Source: Rhodospirillaceae bacterium
GTDB taxonomy: Bacteria; Pseudomonadota; Alphaproteobacteria; MPNO01; UBA2964
DNA: 64,000 nt
NCBI GenBank assembly: GCA_018660305.1
Contig: JABJKO010000022.1
Span: forward strand, 1-64,000
Direction of reading: 5' to 3'
Below are positions 1 through 7,888 of the stretch, piece by piece. A program made the position numbers and the translations under genes. The notes under the pieces were generated by a model. The model saw nothing but the letters and a program-made list of their open reading frames with translations, did no database searches and was not told the origin of the DNA. Within the stretch, counting starts at the first letter, position 1; every line of letters begins with the position of its first letter.

Positions 1-3
1 AAA

Positions 4-64
4 TCTCCCTCCCCCTTCTATAGGGGGGAGGCGTAGGTGGGGGGTAGCGCGCCGTCCAGCGCGC
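4..64. repeat. Composite palindromic repeat copy 1
   Basis: A C-rich/G-rich palindrome (CTCCCTCCCCC, then TTCTATA, then GGGGGGAGG) is followed by a G-rich linker and a second small palindrome, GCGCGC at 47-52 pairing with GCGCGC at 59-64. The same two-part layout recurs at 38879-38932, so this is one member of a dispersed repeat family. It lies downstream of the terminator of the neighbouring minus-strand gene. No coding function is visible in 1-157. Confidence 0.75.
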
Positions 65-157
65 AAGAATCATCTGCCGGCCTCGCATCAGACAGCAGTG
101 GGCGTGGCCCGGGGATAACGAGAACAAGGAATAGGTGCCACCGCACCCTCTCTCTGC

Positions 158-192
158 AAAAAAATGGCCCGCCCCCCGAAGGGGACGGGCCT
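158..192 (-). terminator. Rho-independent terminator
   Basis: Read on the minus strand, a GC-rich inverted repeat (GGCCCGTCCCC, a TTCG loop, then GGGGGGCGGGCC) is followed by ATTTTTTT. It sits about 25 nt after the stop codon of the TctC-like gene, so it closes the minus-strand transporter cluster. The UUCG-type loop and the T run make this a textbook intrinsic terminator. Confidence 0.88.
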
Positions 193-214
193 GAACAATC
201 GTCTCTAAACGGTC

Positions 215-1498
215 TTACTTGCAGGTAATCGCCTTGGCGAGACCGTGATGGCCTGGATAGGTGACGTCGCACATCAATCCTGCCTTCAGATGCTTGGTCT
301 TGGCCTTCTTGCCGGCGATCTTCACCTTGGTCCGCTTACCGGACAGCTTGGCGCGATGCTTTTCGCCATTCACCATGAAGTAGACATAGCGGCCCTTCTT
401 CCTGTCCAGGGGAACCGACACGGTCTTCCAGTTGATCTTACGTTTGGACTCGCCGACTTTCGCAGGTTTGCGATAGCCCGCCGTGAGTCGTGCAAGTTTA
501 ACCGGCGTGGCGTAAAGCTTGTTGACCAGCTTCTGGATCTCTTCACCCGAAACGGGGTCAATCTCGAGACGACGCTTCTTGGCATCTTTCAGAAATGCCG
601 GATCCTTCATGGTGTCCATGAACGCTTTGCGAATCGCCGCAACCCGGGCCTTGGGCATCTCCGGCGGACCAACAAAGGGGCGGCCCATTTCCTGGGTGCC
701 AAAGACGATCTTGAGCATCGCGCGGTCCGTCGGGTTGGTGATGTAATCCATCATCACCGGGACCTTGCCCTCAAGTTCCTGGTGGCTACTGTCGGAGAAC
801 TGCAAAAGCAAATTCACCTTCTTCTGTTCGATGAAATCGGGCCGTGCCGTCTTCAGGCTGCTCCAGCCATAACCGCACAGACCGTCCAGTTCGCCACGTT
901 CCATGGCGAGAAACACTTCGTTGGGATCGTAACCACGGATAATCTTGAATTTGGTGCCGGCCATGGCATTGAGCATGCGCGGCATCACCGAGCCGGTGGC
1001 TGTAGACGAGCTGGTGCCAACGATAGCCTGCATTTTTTGGGCGTCCTCGAAGGTCTTCACCTTGGATGTATGCCACGTGTAGCAAATGCTTTTCTGCTTC
1101 GCCATGCTGCCGATCCAGTTCATCTTACGGCCATCGAATTTGGTGCCTTTTGGATAAACGTGGGGTTCAAGCCCCATGCGTTCGTGGATCAGGCCAAACA
1201 TGGAACCATCGCGCGGCCCGACATTGTACATCCAGTTGGCGAGCACCCGGCCGGATCCTCCGGTACGGCTGCCGACAATAATGGTTGGATTACCTGGCAT
1301 GTATTTCGTCATGTAATCCTTGAGCGCATGGGCATAGGCCGTATAGGACCCGCCCGGCGACATGCCGCTCCAGATGGTCAGTGTCTTGTCCTTATAAAAA
1401 TCCGCGACCTCGTCGGCCTTGGCCGGCGTCACCGCGACCAGAGCGGCGCCGACGGCAGCGAGAGCCCCGTGGAACATTCGTTTGGTTGTTGTAGTCAT
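215..1498 (-). CDS. TctC-like (Bug family) periplasmic solute-binding protein with C-terminal extension
   Basis: This is a secreted substrate-binding protein of the tripartite tricarboxylate (TTT) type, which captures organic anions in the periplasm for a membrane permease. Residues 1-28 form a signal peptide ending TPAKA. The core (about 30-345) has the TctC layout: an early ligand-loop region (WSGMSPGGSY), a GSRTGGSGRVLANW segment, and a hinge strand near GELDGLCGYGW. TctC proteins are usually about 320 residues; this one has 427 because of a Lys-rich tail (346-427) containing two Cys. A GGGAGG site precedes the ATG. No TctA or TctB gene lies nearby; the adjacent permease is a fused TRAP protein, so its membrane partner is uncertain. 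Confidence 0.78.
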   Translation of the reverse strand: MTTTTKRMFHGALAAVGAALVAVTPAKADEVADFYKDKTLTIWSGMSPGGSYTAYAHALKDYMTKYMPGNPTIIVGSRTGGSGRVLANWMYNVGPRDGSMFGLIHERMGLEPHVYPKGTKFDGRKMNWIGSMAKQKSICYTWHTSKVKTFEDAQKMQAIVGTSSSTATGSVMPRMLNAMAGTKFKIIRGYDPNEVFLAMERGELDGLCGYGWSSLKTARPDFIEQKKVNLLLQFSDSSHQELEGKVPVMMDYITNPTDRAMLKIVFGTQEMGRPFVGPPEMPKARVAAIRKAFMDTMKDPAFLKDAKKRRLEIDPVSGEEIQKLVNKLYATPVKLARLTAGYRKPAKVGESKRKINWKTVSVPLDRKKGRYVYFMVNGEKHRAKLSGKRTKVKIAGKKAKTKHLKAGLMCDVTYPGHHGLAKAITCK

Positions 1499-1650
1499 AT
1501 AACTGCCTCCCTCTTCTATTGTTTGATTGCCGATCGCCGCTTTTTATCTCCGAAGAATGGAGGCGTTCATTTCAGCTGCAGGTAGTATAGCAATAATTCC
1601 ACCACACGAAGAATGGCAAAAGAGAGCCGTTTGACGGGAAATAAGCTGTA

Positions 1651-3585
1651 TCAAGAATCGGTTGCGATTCGCCGTTCGGTCCGGGACAGCAAAAAGACAA
1701 TCAAAAGGCCCGACAACAGGCAGGCAATCCCAATGACGGTCGGCAGAATTGTGGGAAAAATCAGGGCGATTCCGGCCGCGAAGAAAACCAGCCGGCGCAC
1801 ATAGATGACAATTCGCGGCACCGTCGCATCGCGATTGGCCGGCCACATCCGGAAAATTTCGAAAGCCAGCCCGGCGGCAAACAGGCCCACTGACGCCCGC
1901 GCGATGGCTATTGCAATATCGGTCGCGGAACCAATCAGCAGCAACCCAGGATTGAGGGCGAAATAGAACGGCACAAGCTGGCCGGCCAGCGCAATGCGGA
2001 AGGCCACGACACCGGTCTTCATCAGATCGGCACCCGCCAGTGTGGCGGCGGTAAAGGCGGCAAAGCAGATCGGCGGTGTCACCATGGACATCATGCCGAA
2101 ATAGATGATGAACAGATGCGCGCCAGGCACCGAAATCCCCATATCCACCAGCCCGGGCGCCACCAGAATTGCCAGGGTGAGATAGATGATCTGTGTCGGC
2201 AGTCCGAGCCCCATGATCAGGCAGCAGATCGCCGAAAGCACCAGCGCAACGATGGCAATACCCTGCGACAACTCCACGATCATGGCGCTGATATTGATGC
2301 TGAGGCTGGTCAGCATCACCGTTCCGATGACAATGCCGGCGCAGGCCGAGGCCAGCAGCAGGGGGATCGATGTCTTGACGCCATCGGCCACGGCGCCGAC
2401 CAAATTTTCGAAGGTCACATATTTTCGAAGGTCCGGGGTAACGATTGCGATAACGATCGTCAGCACCAACGACCACAAAACGGAATCCATCAGCGCCTGC
2501 TTGAACAGGATCATGACGGTCAAGAATATGATCGGCAGAAAGGCCGTACCACGGCTTCTGAGAAGCGGCCAGATATCCGGCAGCGTCTCCCGCGCGGCGC
2601 GGGCCAACCCCAACCGGATGGCCTCGAAATGAACCGCGGCCCAGACCATGGCGAAATAAAACACCGCCGGAAGCAGGGCGTGAATGATGATTTCTGAATA
2701 AGGAATCCGGGCAAACTCGACCATGAGAAAGGCCGCCGCCCCCATGATCGGCGGCATGATCTGGCCACCGGTGGACGCCGCTGCCTCCACGGCGCCGGCA
2801 AAAGTGGGCGTGAAGCCTTCGCGTTTCATCATGGGAATGGTCAGCACGCCGGTCGACGCCACATTGGCCGTCGCGCTGCCATTGACGGTGCCCATCAGGC
2901 TGCTGGCCACCACCGCTACCTTGGCGCTGCCGCCCCGGCTGGTACCGGCGACCGCACGGGCAAAATCGATAAAGAACTCAGCGATGCCGAAGCGGTTCAG
3001 AAACGCGCCGAAAATGATAAAGAGGAATATGAATTCGAGGGTGACCTTGAAGGCGACGCCGAGAATACCCCCCATGGACAGATAGAGAAGCGTCAGTACC
3101 CGCTCGAACCCGAAGGTCGACGAATTCAAGACGCCGGGCATATAGGGTCCGTACGCCAGCGGATACAGAATAAAAACCACGGAGAGGACGGGCAGCGCCC
3201 AGCCGGTTGTGCGCCGGGTCGCCTCCAGGACCAGCAGGACAGCCAGGCTGCCAACAACGTAATCCTGCGTATTTATGTCGCCGGCACGGCCGAAGATCTC
3301 CACGAAATCGAAGACCACATACAGCGTGACATAGAGCGAGAGCCCAACCATCGCGAGATCAACAGCGACGGCACCCATCGATCGTGATTTTTTTGTTGCG
3401 GGATAGAAGGCAAAGGCAAAAAGCAGAACAAAGCCGAGGAACAGTCCCCGGATTTCCGCGTCGTCGAGGTGCCAGGTCAGGACCGTCCAGACCTGGAGGG
3501 CGAACATGACCAGACAAATCCCCGTCTTGAAACCTTCCACAGAGCGGGGAAGACCGGCGGCCTGGTCGTCCTTGTTTTCGGACAT
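1651..3585 (-). CDS. TRAP transporter fused permease (DctQM-type 4TM/12TM fusion)
   Basis: This 644-residue integral membrane protein fuses the small (DctQ-like, first about 170 residues) and large (DctM-like) permease subunits of a TRAP transporter. It would move organic acids in with Na+ or H+ from a periplasmic binding protein. Hydrophobic helices run through the whole chain, and the DctM signature region is visible (SLMGTVNGSATANVASTGV, then ASTGGQIMPPIMGAAAF). A strong GGGAGG site lies 7 nt before the ATG. Fused permeases of this kind normally pair with TAXI binding proteins, and the TAXI gene lies directly upstream, 55 bp away. The substrate is unknown. Confidence 0.88.
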   Translation of the reverse strand: MSENKDDQAAGLPRSVEGFKTGICLVMFALQVWTVLTWHLDDAEIRGLFLGFVLLFAFAFYPATKKSRSMGAVAVDLAMVGLSLYVTLYVVFDFVEIFGRAGDINTQDYVVGSLAVLLVLEATRRTTGWALPVLSVVFILYPLAYGPYMPGVLNSSTFGFERVLTLLYLSMGGILGVAFKVTLEFIFLFIIFGAFLNRFGIAEFFIDFARAVAGTSRGGSAKVAVVASSLMGTVNGSATANVASTGVLTIPMMKREGFTPTFAGAVEAAASTGGQIMPPIMGAAAFLMVEFARIPYSEIIIHALLPAVFYFAMVWAAVHFEAIRLGLARAARETLPDIWPLLRSRGTAFLPIIFLTVMILFKQALMDSVLWSLVLTIVIAIVTPDLRKYVTFENLVGAVADGVKTSIPLLLASACAGIVIGTVMLTSLSINISAMIVELSQGIAIVALVLSAICCLIMGLGLPTQIIYLTLAILVAPGLVDMGISVPGAHLFIIYFGMMSMVTPPICFAAFTAATLAGADLMKTGVVAFRIALAGQLVPFYFALNPGLLLIGSATDIAIAIARASVGLFAAGLAFEIFRMWPANRDATVPRIVIYVRRLVFFAAGIALIFPTILPTVIGIACLLSGLLIVFLLSRTERRIATDS

Positions 3586-3640
3586 CGAAGCCTCCCTGTT
3601 TCAGAGACTGTTCTTGAGCCGCCGGTCTAACACTGGGGTC

Positions 3641-4627
3641 TTATTTCAAGATCCCCGCTTCCTTGAACGCACGGACCGCACCGGGATGCAGGGGCGCGCC
3701 GACCTCGAGGGCGGACTTACCCTGTTTGCGCGCCAAGGCATATATCGGCTCGATGCTGGCATAGTGCCGGGCCTTTTTACTCATTTCCTTGTAGTGGGCG
3801 ATCATGGTCTTGGCCACCACATAGGCGACCTGCGGATCGCTGTTGCGCAGCACCATCCAGCCGATGCCCAGCCGGATGGTATTGATATCCTGGTTCAGCC
3901 CCTTGAAGGCGCCTTTGTTTACCATGATCTGACCATAGGCCGACGTTGAGCCGGTGACCGTGTTGAGCTGTGATTGCGAGATCTTTACATGGCGCACATT
4001 GGCCAGCTCGGTCAGTTCCGTCAGCCCCTTGTTGGGCGGGCAGCATTGGAACTGAACATCCGCCTTGCCTTCACGCACGGCACGGCCTCCCGGGCCGAAC
4101 GACAGATAGACCGGCCGGATATCCTTGAATGTTATACCGAGCGCGCCAAGAATTTTACGCGAATGAGCTTCCATCCCGCTGCCCCGCGCGCCAACCGCCA
4201 GCCGTTTTCCTTTGATGTCGCTGATTTTCTTGATGGCGGAATCGGCAAGCGTCACGAAGAACATGGGAATTACGCTCATGGGGGTTACCGTCGCGAGCTG
4301 AATTTTTTTCTTGAACGGTTTACCGCCGCTCTGCGCCACGGTCACCCACCTGGCATCCATGGCGCCAAGCTGGATCGTGCCCTTGCCCATCAGCCGGGCG
4401 GATTCGAAGGCGCCGCTGGAGGATTCCGAATTGGCGGATTTTACCAGTCCGGATTTCTTCAGCGCTTCGGCCAGCACCGCACCCTGGGTAAAATAGGCGC
4501 CGCCCGGGCGGCCTGTCGCGATGCGAATCGAGGGTTTGCTCTGCGCCGCGGCTTCTACGGCAATGAGCGTTGCCACGGCAAAGGCCGCAGCCGCCGCCGA
4601 TGCGGCGAACTTCTTGGTCGTCTTCAT
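3641..4627 (-). CDS. TAXI-family TRAP transporter solute-binding protein
   Basis: This periplasmic binding protein delivers its ligand to the fused TRAP permease encoded next. The signal peptide covers about residues 1-28 (KKFAASAAAAAFAV... ending EAAAQS). The mature start, IRIATGRPGGAYFTQGAVLA, is the typical TAXI N-terminus, and the later GARGSGMEAHSRKIL segment fits the family. I chose the ATG at 4627 because AGGAGG lies 5 nt upstream; an in-frame ATG at 4690 has no such site and would put 21 residues before the signal peptide. The length of 328 residues is normal. Known TAXI ligands include dicarboxylates and glutamate-like acids, but the ligand here cannot be read. Confidence 0.88.
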   Translation of the reverse strand: MKTTKKFAASAAAAAFAVATLIAVEAAAQSKPSIRIATGRPGGAYFTQGAVLAEALKKSGLVKSANSESSSGAFESARLMGKGTIQLGAMDARWVTVAQSGGKPFKKKIQLATVTPMSVIPMFFVTLADSAIKKISDIKGKRLAVGARGSGMEAHSRKILGALGITFKDIRPVYLSFGPGGRAVREGKADVQFQCCPPNKGLTELTELANVRHVKISQSQLNTVTGSTSAYGQIMVNKGAFKGLNQDINTIRLGIGWMVLRNSDPQVAYVVAKTMIAHYKEMSKKARHYASIEPIYALARKQGKSALEVGAPLHPGAVRAFKEAGILK

Positions 4628-4752
4628 GGAGAACCTCCTCTGTTCCATATGTGCCTGTATATTCAGGCAAGCCGCCATTATTATGGGCAATGATCAGCCA
4701 TCCGACAAAGTCTACGGGATACTACCGGGCCCTGCCAGAGGTGATTTGGGGA

Positions 4753-6132
4753 TTAGCCAAATAGAACCTTAGGTAACCAGGTTGCCAATCCTGGCCAGTA
4801 GGCCACCACACAAAGACCGACTATTTGAATGACGACGAATGGAATGATACCGCGGTAGATATCCATTGTGGTGACGCTCGCCGGCGCGACACCGCGCAAG
4901 TAAAACAGCGCAAAGCCGAAGGGCGGGGTCAGGAAGCTGGTCTGCAGATTGATGGCGATCATCACGCCGAACCAGACCGGGTGCAGATCCATGGCGAGCA
5001 AAATAGGCCCGACGATGGGGACGACGACAAATATAATTTCGATAAAATCTAGAAAGAACCCCATGACAAACATCAGCGCCATGATCACCAGCATGGCGCC
5101 AAAGGCGCCGCCCGGCATGTCCTTGAGAAGCCCGGCGACCAGATCGTCGCCGCCGAACTGGCGGAAGGTCAGCGAGAAAACCGACGCCCCGAGCAGAATG
5201 ATAAACACCATGCAGCTGATCGCCAGGGTCGACCGCATGACGTCCCGCAATATGGCAAGATTGAACTCACGGTGCAGCGCGGCCAGCACCATGGCGCCCA
5301 CCGCACCGACGGCGGCGGATTCGGTTGGGGTCGCCGCGCCCACCAGGATGGAGCCCAATACCAGCACGATCAGGGTCGCCGGCGGCAGAACCACCTTGAA
5401 CACCCGAAGAGTCATGTCATCGGGCCGGCCTTCGGCTCCCACCAGCGCGGGACAGGAAGCCGGCGAGACGATCGCCTTGAAAAACACCCAGCCGGTGTAA
5501 AGCGCGACCAGAACGAGACCCGGAATAAACGCGCCGGCAAACAGATCGATCACGGAAACCGGATCGGGGGCAAAATTACCCTTGGCAAGCTGCGCCTGTG
5601 TATTGGCGCCCTGCAGAATGTCGCCCAGCAACACCAGCACGATGGAGGGCGGGATCACCTGTCCCAGCGTGCCTGACGCGCAGATTATGCCGGTGGCAAG
5701 TTTGGGGTCGTATCCCGCCTTGAGCATGGCGGGCAGGCTGAGAAGACCCATGGTCACGACAGTGGCGCCGACGATACCGGTGGATGCCGCCAGAACCGTG
5801 CCCACCGCAATCACCGATATGCCGAGCCCGCCGCGCATGCGGCCGAACAGCAGCCCCATGGTCTGAAGCAGCTGCTCGGCGATCCGCGACCGCTCCAGCA
5901 TCACCCCCATAAACACGAACAACGGCACTGCGACGAGGACCTCGTTGGTCATCACCCCAATGATTCGCGACGGGATGGCGCCGAGATATTTCAGGGAAAT
6001 CAGATCAAATGCCGCGCCTACGAAAGCGAACGACAGGGCCACGCCGGCCAGCGTGAAGGCCACCGGAAACCCAAGCAAAAGGACACCGCAGGTCACCGCA
6101 AACATCACAAGAGAAAGATATTCCAGGGCCAT
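4753..6132 (-). CDS. TRAP transporter large permease (DctM, FcbT3/mannitol-chloroaromatic type)
   Basis: This 459-residue protein with about 12 membrane helices forms the transport channel of a TRAP system. DctM landmarks include PLFVFMGVMLERS, the ASTGIVGATVVTMGLL loop and GTLGQVIPPSIVLVLLGD. The long central loop with FAPDPVSVIDLFAGAFIPG is typical of the branch that includes 4-chlorobenzoate (FcbT3) transporters. It starts 4 nt after the stop of the small permease gene, so the two are surely co-expressed. No DctP-type binding protein lies in this half of the cluster; it must be supplied from elsewhere or by an unusual partner. Confidence 0.9.
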   Translation of the reverse strand: MALEYLSLVMFAVTCGVLLLGFPVAFTLAGVALSFAFVGAAFDLISLKYLGAIPSRIIGVMTNEVLVAVPLFVFMGVMLERSRIAEQLLQTMGLLFGRMRGGLGISVIAVGTVLAASTGIVGATVVTMGLLSLPAMLKAGYDPKLATGIICASGTLGQVIPPSIVLVLLGDILQGANTQAQLAKGNFAPDPVSVIDLFAGAFIPGLVLVALYTGWVFFKAIVSPASCPALVGAEGRPDDMTLRVFKVVLPPATLIVLVLGSILVGAATPTESAAVGAVGAMVLAALHREFNLAILRDVMRSTLAISCMVFIILLGASVFSLTFRQFGGDDLVAGLLKDMPGGAFGAMLVIMALMFVMGFFLDFIEIIFVVVPIVGPILLAMDLHPVWFGVMIAINLQTSFLTPPFGFALFYLRGVAPASVTTMDIYRGIIPFVVIQIVGLCVVAYWPGLATWLPKVLFG

Positions 6133-6136
6133 GTGT

Positions 6137-6682
6137 CTACAGCCCCTCTCGAGGTTGGCCGGGCGCCTCGGGCGGGTTCAGACCGGCTAAAATCAGCACG
6201 CTGCGGCCCGCCAGCGACAGACCCTGCAACGCCATCAGAATACAGAATCCCCAGATCACGCTCTTGAGCAGAAACAGGCCGGGCAGTCCGCCGGCTTCGC
6301 GGGATTCCTCCAGCCCGGCCCAACTCTTGATGACGTAGTCCAGGCTGTAGAACATTGAGACGCTGATCACGGGTAACAGCAGGACAACCACGCCAAACAG
6401 ATCGACCCAGGCCTTATGGCGGTCGCTCGCCGGACGATAAAAAATGTCGACCCGGACATGGCCGTTATGCAGGAGGGTGTAGCCTGCCCCCAGCATGAAC
6501 ACGATGCCGTGCAGCCAGACATAGGATTCCTGCATCCACACCCAGCCCAGCGAAAACACATAGCGCAGGACGACAACGGTAAAAGTAACCAGCACCATGG
6601 CCAGCGTCAGCCATGCTACGCTGCGGCCGACAGCATCGTTCAGCCTGTCAATCCTCCGGATGATCCCGGCAAGTGCGTTCAA
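6137..6682 (-). CDS. TRAP transporter small permease (DctQ)
   Basis: This 181-residue protein has four predicted membrane helices (around 20-42, 58-76, 97-118 and 143-165) and the DctQ motif WMQESYVWLHGIVFMLGAGY. It pairs with the DctM protein encoded 4 nt downstream. The start is a TTG preceded by AAGGGG at a 7-nt spacing; no ATG fits. It is the first gene of the minus-strand transporter cluster, so the promoter should lie in 6683-6740, next to the palindromic repeats. The sequence resembles the small subunits of the chloroaromatic/mannitol TRAP branch. Confidence 0.87.
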   Translation of the reverse strand: MNALAGIIRRIDRLNDAVGRSVAWLTLAMVLVTFTVVVLRYVFSLGWVWMQESYVWLHGIVFMLGAGYTLLHNGHVRVDIFYRPASDRHKAWVDLFGVVVLLLPVISVSMFYSLDYVIKSWAGLEESREAGGLPGLFLLKSVIWGFCILMALQGLSLAGRSVLILAGLNPPEAPGQPREGL

Positions 6683-6740
6683 TGAAGGCCCCTTGTTGTT
6701 TTTCCGCGCGAGGTCACCTTAGTCTTAACACCGCTTTCCT

Positions 6741-6780
6741 CTCCACCCCAACCCTCCCCCTCACGGGGGGAGCGGGTTAG
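6741..6780 (-). repeat. Palindromic repeat copy 2
   Basis: CCACCCCAACCCTCCCCCTC is followed by ACGGGGGGAGCGGGTTAG. This is a diverged copy of the repeat in reverse orientation. It forms an inverted pair with the copy at 6850-6889 across a 70-bp AT-richer spacer, the arrangement seen in bacterial REP doublets. Confidence 0.75.
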
Positions 6781-6849
6781 ATCGAGGCGGTCGACATATA
6801 TAGACTTGTTTCCACCAGTGCACTTGTCGTTCAAATCAACTCGATTTAA

Positions 6850-6889
6850 TCCCCTCCCCCCTTGAGGGGGAGGGTTAGGGTGGGGGGCC
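6850..6889 (+). repeat. Palindromic repeat copy 3, upstream of the DUF559 gene
   Basis: TCCCCTCCCCCC, then TTGA, then GGGGGAGGG form the palindrome, followed by the conserved tail TTAGGGTGGGGGG. The tail runs straight into the DUF559 coding region, and the G-rich arm GGGGAGGG lies where a Shine-Dalgarno site for that gene should be. It is inverted relative to the copy at 7254-7290, so the two bracket the gene. Confidence 0.82.
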
Positions 6890-7230
6890 CGACGTTGGTT
6901 TCTGAAAACGCCCGCCAACTACGCAAGAATCCGACCGAGGCGGAGAAACGCCTCTGGTACCAATTGCGCGACAAACAACTTGCCGATCACCGGTTTCGCC
7001 GCCAGACACCCATTGGCCCCTACATCGTCGATTTCTTTTGCCCCGAAGCGAAACTGATTATCGAGCTCGATGGCGGTCAGCATGCGGAGAACGTAGACCA
7101 CGATCAGAAAAGAACCGACTGGCTGGAAGCCCGTGGCTACCGGGTCATCCGTTTCTGGAACAACGAAGTGTTCGAGAATATGGAGGGCGTGCTGGCATCG
7201 ATCGACATCGCACTTAAGAGCAGAGACTAG
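6880..7230 (+). CDS. DUF559 domain protein (Vsr-like endonuclease fold)
   Basis: This small protein (about 116 residues) belongs to DUF559, a family related to very-short-patch-repair and PD-(D/E)XK nucleases. Recognisable elements are NARQLRKNPTEAEKRLWYQLR, GPYIVDFFCPEAKLIIELDGGQH (acidic putative catalytic centre) and the closing RVIRFWNNEVFENMEGVL. Start choice is uncertain: GTG at 6880 has GGGGAGGG 5 nt upstream, and TTG at 6895 or 6862 are alternatives. All of these lie inside or next to a palindromic repeat. The gene sits between inverted copies of that repeat (6850-6889 and 7254-7290). Its cellular role is unknown. Confidence 0.85.
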   Translation: MGGPTLVSENARQLRKNPTEAEKRLWYQLRDKQLADHRFRRQTPIGPYIVDFFCPEAKLIIELDGGQHAENVDHDQKRTDWLEARGYRVIRFWNNEVFENMEGVLASIDIALKSRD

Positions 7231-7253
7231 CTTATTTGCGTCTGTCGACGCAT

Positions 7254-7290
7254 ACCCCCCACCCTAACCCTCCCCCTCAAGGGGGGAGGG
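7254..7290 (-). repeat. Palindromic repeat copy 4, downstream of the DUF559 gene
   Basis: CCCCCCACCCTAACCC, then TCCCCCTCAAGGGGGGAGGG. This is the near-exact reverse complement of the copy at 6850-6889. It begins about 24 bp after the DUF559 stop codon and pairs with copy 5 at 7373-7410 across an 80-bp spacer. Confidence 0.82.
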
Positions 7291-7372
7291 AACTAGGTCT
7301 TATCTGGCAATACAAAATTCAGAATCGTTGTCTGCTGATGCACTCATGGCGCAGACGAAATACACGATGTAA

Positions 7373-7410
7373 TCCCCTCCCCCCTTGAGGGGGAGGGTTA
7401 GGGTGGGGGC
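7373..7410 (+). repeat. Palindromic repeat copy 5
   Basis: TCCCCTCCCCCCTTGAGG, then GGGAGGGTTAGGGTGGGGGC. It is followed by GCGCGCC...GACGCG, a weak version of the second small palindrome seen in copies 1 and 7. It ends about 25 bp from the stop codon of the acetyltransferase gene. Confidence 0.8.
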
Positions 7411-7435
7411 GCGCCGTGGGACGCGAAATCCGGTG

Positions 7436-7876
7436 TCAGCGCTGGTACTTGATGAATTTTGTCACTGTCGCTATCCGGTCATACAGACGGCGGCCGATTT
7501 CATTGTCCTGTTCCGTCATCCAGTAGACGGTGGAGCACCCGGCCTTATCGGCGGCCGCGTACACCGCCTCGATGAGGGCCCGGCCGATACCGCTTCCCCT
7601 CACCTCGGGAGTCACGAAGAGATCCTGAAGATAGGTGACGTCTTCAACCCGCCAGCCGTGACGCTGAAAAAGGTAATGGACCAGACCGACCGGCGCGCCA
7701 TCCATCTCCGCAATCAGTCCGCGAGGATCGTAATAGGACTCCCCGAGCAGCCGGTCCCACGTTGAGGCGTAGACCGCCTCGGGCACTGTCGTTTTGTAGA
7801 AGGTCAGATAGCCGGTCCAAAGGCGGCGCCACGAATCCGCATCCTGGCGATTCAGCGGCCTGATCGTGACCGGCAT
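7436..7876 (-). CDS. GNAT-family N-acetyltransferase
   Basis: This 146-residue protein should transfer an acetyl group from acetyl-CoA to an amine. The acetyl-CoA pyrophosphate-binding motif is visible as VRGSGIGRALIEAVY (RGSGIG at about 93-98), preceded by the LQDLFVTPEVR strand typical of GNATs. The C-terminal EIGRRLYDRIATVTKFIKY helix-strand completes the fold. The acceptor cannot be read. It follows parC by 12 bp on the same strand and may be read through from it, but no functional link is implied. Confidence 0.88.
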   Translation of the reverse strand: MPVTIRPLNRQDADSWRRLWTGYLTFYKTTVPEAVYASTWDRLLGESYYDPRGLIAEMDGAPVGLVHYLFQRHGWRVEDVTYLQDLFVTPEVRGSGIGRALIEAVYAAADKAGCSTVYWMTEQDNEIGRRLYDRIATVTKFIKYQR

Positions 7877-7888
7877 GAAAGCGAAGCC

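Noticed and set aside
245..1585. Long open frame antisense to the TctC-like gene
   Set aside because: GC-rich third positions keep antisense frames open; no family sequence or start site, and the opposite frame encodes a clear secreted binding protein.
7385..7765. Open frame starting in the palindromic repeat at 7385
   Set aside because: It is antisense to the acetyltransferase gene; the start is only the same repeat arm that precedes the DUF559 gene.
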